Assembly: GCA_020635285.1 (NCBI GenBank)
Contig: JACKAB010000005.1
Span: 496,001 to 560,000, forward strand
Direction: 5' to 3'
Length of the DNA: 64,000 bases
Source of the DNA: Ignavibacteriales bacterium
GTDB taxonomy: Bacteria; Bacteroidota; Ignavibacteria; Ignavibacteriales; Melioribacteraceae
In this document: positions 61,324 through 64,000 of the stretch, one piece after another
How positions within the stretch are numbered: position 1 is the first letter of the stretch
Layout of the letters: every line of letters starts with the position of its first letter
Program-made: the position numbers and the translations under genes
The notes under the pieces: model-generated
Seen by the model: the letters and a program-made list of their open reading frames with translations, nothing else
Databases searched by the model: none
What the model was told of the DNA's origin: nothing

Positions 61324-62316
61324 ATGCCAAATGGTAAATTTAGGTTTGTAATAATTGGAAGTGGAAACATCGCCAACACTTTTATATCTGCAATTGAAAA
61401 AATTAATAATGCTGAAGTAGTTGGCGTTGTTTCAAGAAGCCTAAATAAACCTTCAAAATATCCAAATCTAAATTCATATAAGAAATTAAGTGATGTTGAC
61501 GAAAAATTTGATGCTGTAATAATTTGTACTCCAAATGGTTTGCACCATATAAGTGCAATAGAAGCCGCCAGCTTGGGTAAACATGTCCTCTGTGAAAAGC
61601 CGATCGATATAAATTTAGATTCAATTGATAAGATGATTTTGGCTTGCAGAGAAAACAATGTAAAGCTTGGTGTAACTTACCAAAGAAGATACAGTTCAGA
61701 TAATCCAATTATAAAAAAGCTAATCGACGCTAATAAATTGGGGAAAATATTTTCAGTTGATCTTTCAGTTAAAAATTATAGAGATGATAATTATTACAAC
61801 TCGGGTGAATACCGCGGAACTTATAAAATAGATGGCGGCGGTCCTTTTATTCAGCAAGCCTCGCATTACATTGATCTATATTATTGGTTTTTTGGTAAGC
61901 CAAATAAAATAGTAAGTAAGTTAGGAACATTTGTTCATGATATTGAAGTAGAAGATCATGGTGCGGTGATTTTTTCACATGAGAACGGAATGATATCAAC
62001 AATTACCGCATCAACTGCAACCAAGCCTGGCTTTCCTGCAAAAATGGAAATTTATTCTGATAAAGGATGTTTAATTCTTGAAAATGATGTAATAACAAAA
62101 TGGCAGATTGATGATTTGCCAAATCCCACTAAACAAAAAAGTGTAAATACGCATTCCGGTTCTGCAACTGCTGCAGTTGATGATACGACAAATCATGAAT
62201 TTTTAATCAAAGATTTTATTGACGCAGTTTCTAATAATCACGATCCTCTAATTACAGGTGAATCTGCAAAAAATGCAACTGAGATAATTCTTGAAATTTA
62301 TCAAAAACAATTCTAG
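61324..62316 (+). CDS. Gfo/Idh/MocA-family oxidoreductase
   Basis: 330 residues. The nucleotide-binding motif VIIGSGNIANTFISAI, the EKP motif in HVLCEKPIDIN, and GGGPFIQQASHYIDLYYW typical of the C-terminal domain are present. It probably oxidises or reduces a sugar or uronate with NAD(P). The gene lies directly after kduD and before a YiaK-like reductase, which suggests a side pathway rather than a core step. Substrate not readable. Confidence 0.88.
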   Translation: MPNGKFRFVIIGSGNIANTFISAIEKINNAEVVGVVSRSLNKPSKYPNLNSYKKLSDVDEKFDAVIICTPNGLHHISAIEAASLGKHVLCEKPIDINLDSIDKMILACRENNVKLGVTYQRRYSSDNPIIKKLIDANKLGKIFSVDLSVKNYRDDNYYNSGEYRGTYKIDGGGPFIQQASHYIDLYYWFFGKPNKIVSKLGTFVHDIEVEDHGAVIFSHENGMISTITASTATKPGFPAKMEIYSDKGCLILENDVITKWQIDDLPNPTKQKSVNTHSGSATAAVDDTTNHEFLIKDFIDAVSNNHDPLITGESAKNATEIILEIYQKQF

Positions 62317-62328
62317 TCCGATTGCAAA

Positions 62329-63340
62329 ATGGCAAACGTAGATTATAAAAAACTGCTTTCCATATTTGAATCAATTCTACTTAATAATGGTTTTAATAAA
62401 ACCGATGCAAATAGTTGTGCAGAAATATTTACAGAAAATACATTAGTCGGAGTTTCATCCCACGGAGTAAATAGATTTGCGGCATTTATAGATCTAATAA
62501 AATCCGGACATATAAAACCATCATCAAAACCAACCAAAGAAAATTCTTTTAACGCATTTGAACAATGGAACGGAAATTTAGGTGCCGGACCTTTGAACGC
62601 AAAAGCAATGACCGAACGAGCGATTGATTTATCTAAGGAATTTGGGATTGGCTGTGTAGCATTAAAAAATACGAATCACTGGATGCGGCCTGGTTACTAT
62701 GCTTGGGAGGCTGCCAGTAAAGGATTTATTTTCATTTGCTGGACTAATACAATTCCCATTATGCCTCCGTGGGGAGCCAAAAGAATCCACAACCGGAAAT
62801 AATCCAATTGTCTTTGGTGTTCCGCGAAAAGAGGGCAATATAGTTTTAGATATGGCGCTTGCACAATACTCATATGGTAAATTAGCAAATTATGCACGCG
62901 AAGGAAAAGAGCTTCCTTATTTTGGCGGATATGATAAAAACGGAAATCTCACAAAAAATGCTAAAGAAATTTATGAAGCCGAACGCCCATTGCCTATTGG
63001 TTATTGGAAAGGTTCGGGCTTAGCACTTTTGCTGGATTTAATTGCATCAATACTTTCTGGTGGCAACTCGACATATGATTTGAGTAAAGATAAAATTGAT
63101 TCCGGCATGTCTCAAGTTTTTATTTCAATTGATCCAAATAAATTTGCTGCAATGGAAATTATTGACAAAACTGTGAATGAAATTCTTGAGTATTATTTAA
63201 GTGCTGAAAAAATTGGAGATCAAGAATTATCATATCCTGGTGAGCGGATTGTTAAAACAAAAGCAGCCAATCTAAAAAATGGAATTGAAATTAATGAACA
63301 AGTCTGGAAAAAAGTAATGGCACTATTGGAGACAAAATGA
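62329..63340 (+). CDS. LDH2/MDH2-family (YiaK-like) oxidoreductase, frameshifted
   Basis: About 336 residues. The start MANVDYKKLLSIFESILL, then GVSSHGVNRFAAFID with the catalytic His, and NHWMRPGYYAWEAASKG and GNNPIVFGVPRK are typical of the malate/L-lactate and 2,3-diketogulonate reductase family. The A-run at about 62780-62783 has four A instead of three, which splits the gene. The stop overlaps the next gene in ATGA. It should reduce a 2-keto acid with NADH or NADPH. Confidence 0.86.
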
Positions 63341-64000
63341 AAAAAGTTAAATGGGGAATTATTGGAGTTGGAAACGTAACGGAAGTTAAAAGCGGTCCGG
63401 CATTTAACAAAGTTGAAAACTCTGAAATTGTAATAGTGATGAGAAGGGATTTAGCAAAAGCGGAAGATTATGCAAAACGGCATTCAATCCCAAGTTTTAC
63501 AGATAACGCAAACGACATTTTTAACAATCCGGAAATTGATGCAGTTTATATAGCAACTCCGCCTTCATCGCATGCGGAATATACTATTAAAGCGGCAGAA
63601 GCAGAAAAGCATGTTTACGTAGAAAAGCCTATGGCAACAACTTTTGATGAATGTATAAAAATGGTAGAAGCTTGCAAAGCCAATAATGTTAAGTTATTTG
63701 TAGCATATTACAGAAGGGAATTAGAATACTTCAAAAAAATTAAAGAGTTGATTGATAATAAAATTATTGGCGATATAAAATTTGTGGATGTTAAATTATT
63801 ATTTAAGCCGAACAAAGAAGATTATGAAAAAGATAATTTACCTTGGCGAGTTAAAAAGGAAATTGCAGGAGCCGGTTATTTTTATGATTTAGCTTCACAC
63901 CAGTTTGATTTTTTAGATTACATATTTGGACCAATAAAATCAGTTTGTGGAAGCTCAACAAATCAATTGAAATTATATGAAACAGAAGATATAGTTAGTG
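63337..64000 (+). CDS. Gfo/Idh/MocA-family oxidoreductase (3' partial)
   Basis: It starts at ATG 63337 in a four-base overlap with the preceding gene. The visible 221 residues begin KKVKWGIIGVGNVTEVKSGP, with IATPPSSHAEYTIKAAE and the EKP motif in HVYVEKPMAT, followed by GAGYFYDLASHQFDFLDY. The right part lies outside the window. Probably a sugar dehydrogenase; the substrate is unknown. Confidence 0.88.
   Translation, partial: MKKVKWGIIGVGNVTEVKSGPAFNKVENSEIVIVMRRDLAKAEDYAKRHSIPSFTDNANDIFNNPEIDAVYIATPPSSHAEYTIKAAEAEKHVYVEKPMATTFDECIKMVEACKANNVKLFVAYYRRELEYFKKIKELIDNKIIGDIKFVDVKLLFKPNKEDYEKDNLPWRVKKEIAGAGYFYDLASHQFDFLDYIFGPIKSVCGSSTNQLKLYETEDIVS

Noticed and set aside
1..64000. CRISPR arrays, insertion sequences, prophage genes and rRNA
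   Set aside because: No regularly spaced repeats, transposase, phage structural gene or rRNA-like sequence was seen anywhere in the window.

Overview
The window is AT-rich bacterial DNA, almost fully coding, and holds parts of a plant-polysaccharide utilisation region. Three secreted proteins end in type IX secretion sorting domains. Two carry the 'NxPNPFNxxT' motif and IYDVLG core seen in Ignavibacteria and relatives, and there are TonB-dependent receptors with carboxypeptidase-D-like N-termini. Neither receptor has a SusD neighbour. This points to an Ignavibacteria-type member of the Bacteroidetes/Chlorobi group; the assignment is an inference.

Layout: 1-5105, inositol catabolism (iolD, partial at the left edge, then iolA, iolE, iolG). 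5133-16029, same strand: a PHP-domain lipoprotein, an atypical GH28, a sodium/solute symporter, GH92, GH51-PA14 and GH27. 16074-18480 (minus): GH95 fucosidase. 18895-22371: a soluble four-PAS histidine kinase and a sialidase-fold (BNR) protein. 22754-25641: TonB receptor 1, then a terminator shared with a minus-strand tRNA-Val. 25849-33025: MFS transporter, exported cupin, PL10 pectate lyase, GH5 endoglucanase, VOC protein, CE8 pectin methylesterase and CE12 acetylesterase. 33192-41881: TonB receptor 2, a giant beta-helix protein with an internal near-identical duplication, PL9 pectate lyase and an alpha/beta-hydrolase esterase. 42143-64000, one long plus-strand block: GH105, LacI regulator, GH28, a DUF4861-like protein, uxaC, uxaE, eda, an SDR fructuronate reductase, a KDG-type kinase, a LarA-family nickel epimerase/racemase, pdxB, gnd, TRAP transporter (dctPQM), kduI, kduD, two Gfo/Idh oxidoreductases (the second cut by the right edge) and a YiaK/LDH2-type reductase.

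How it fits together: CE8 and CE12 de-esterify pectin; PL9, PL10 and GH28 cut it; TonB receptors import fragments; GH105 releases unsaturated uronate. KduI and KduD take that to KDG, while UxaC, UxaE and the SDR convert galacturonate or glucuronate to mannonate. KDG kinase and Eda finish to pyruvate and glyceraldehyde-3-phosphate. Mannonate dehydratase (uxuA) is not in the window; a LarA-family enzyme with all key residues and gnd are present instead, which suggests a possible mannonate/gluconate link. Candidate LacI-type operators occur as 12-bp tandem repeats before TonB receptor 2 and before GH105-lacI.

Quality note: about 27 single-base frameshifts, nearly all in homopolymers, break 16 otherwise well-conserved genes. 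Sequencing indels are the simplest explanation. I give the full reconstructed gene spans and state each break.
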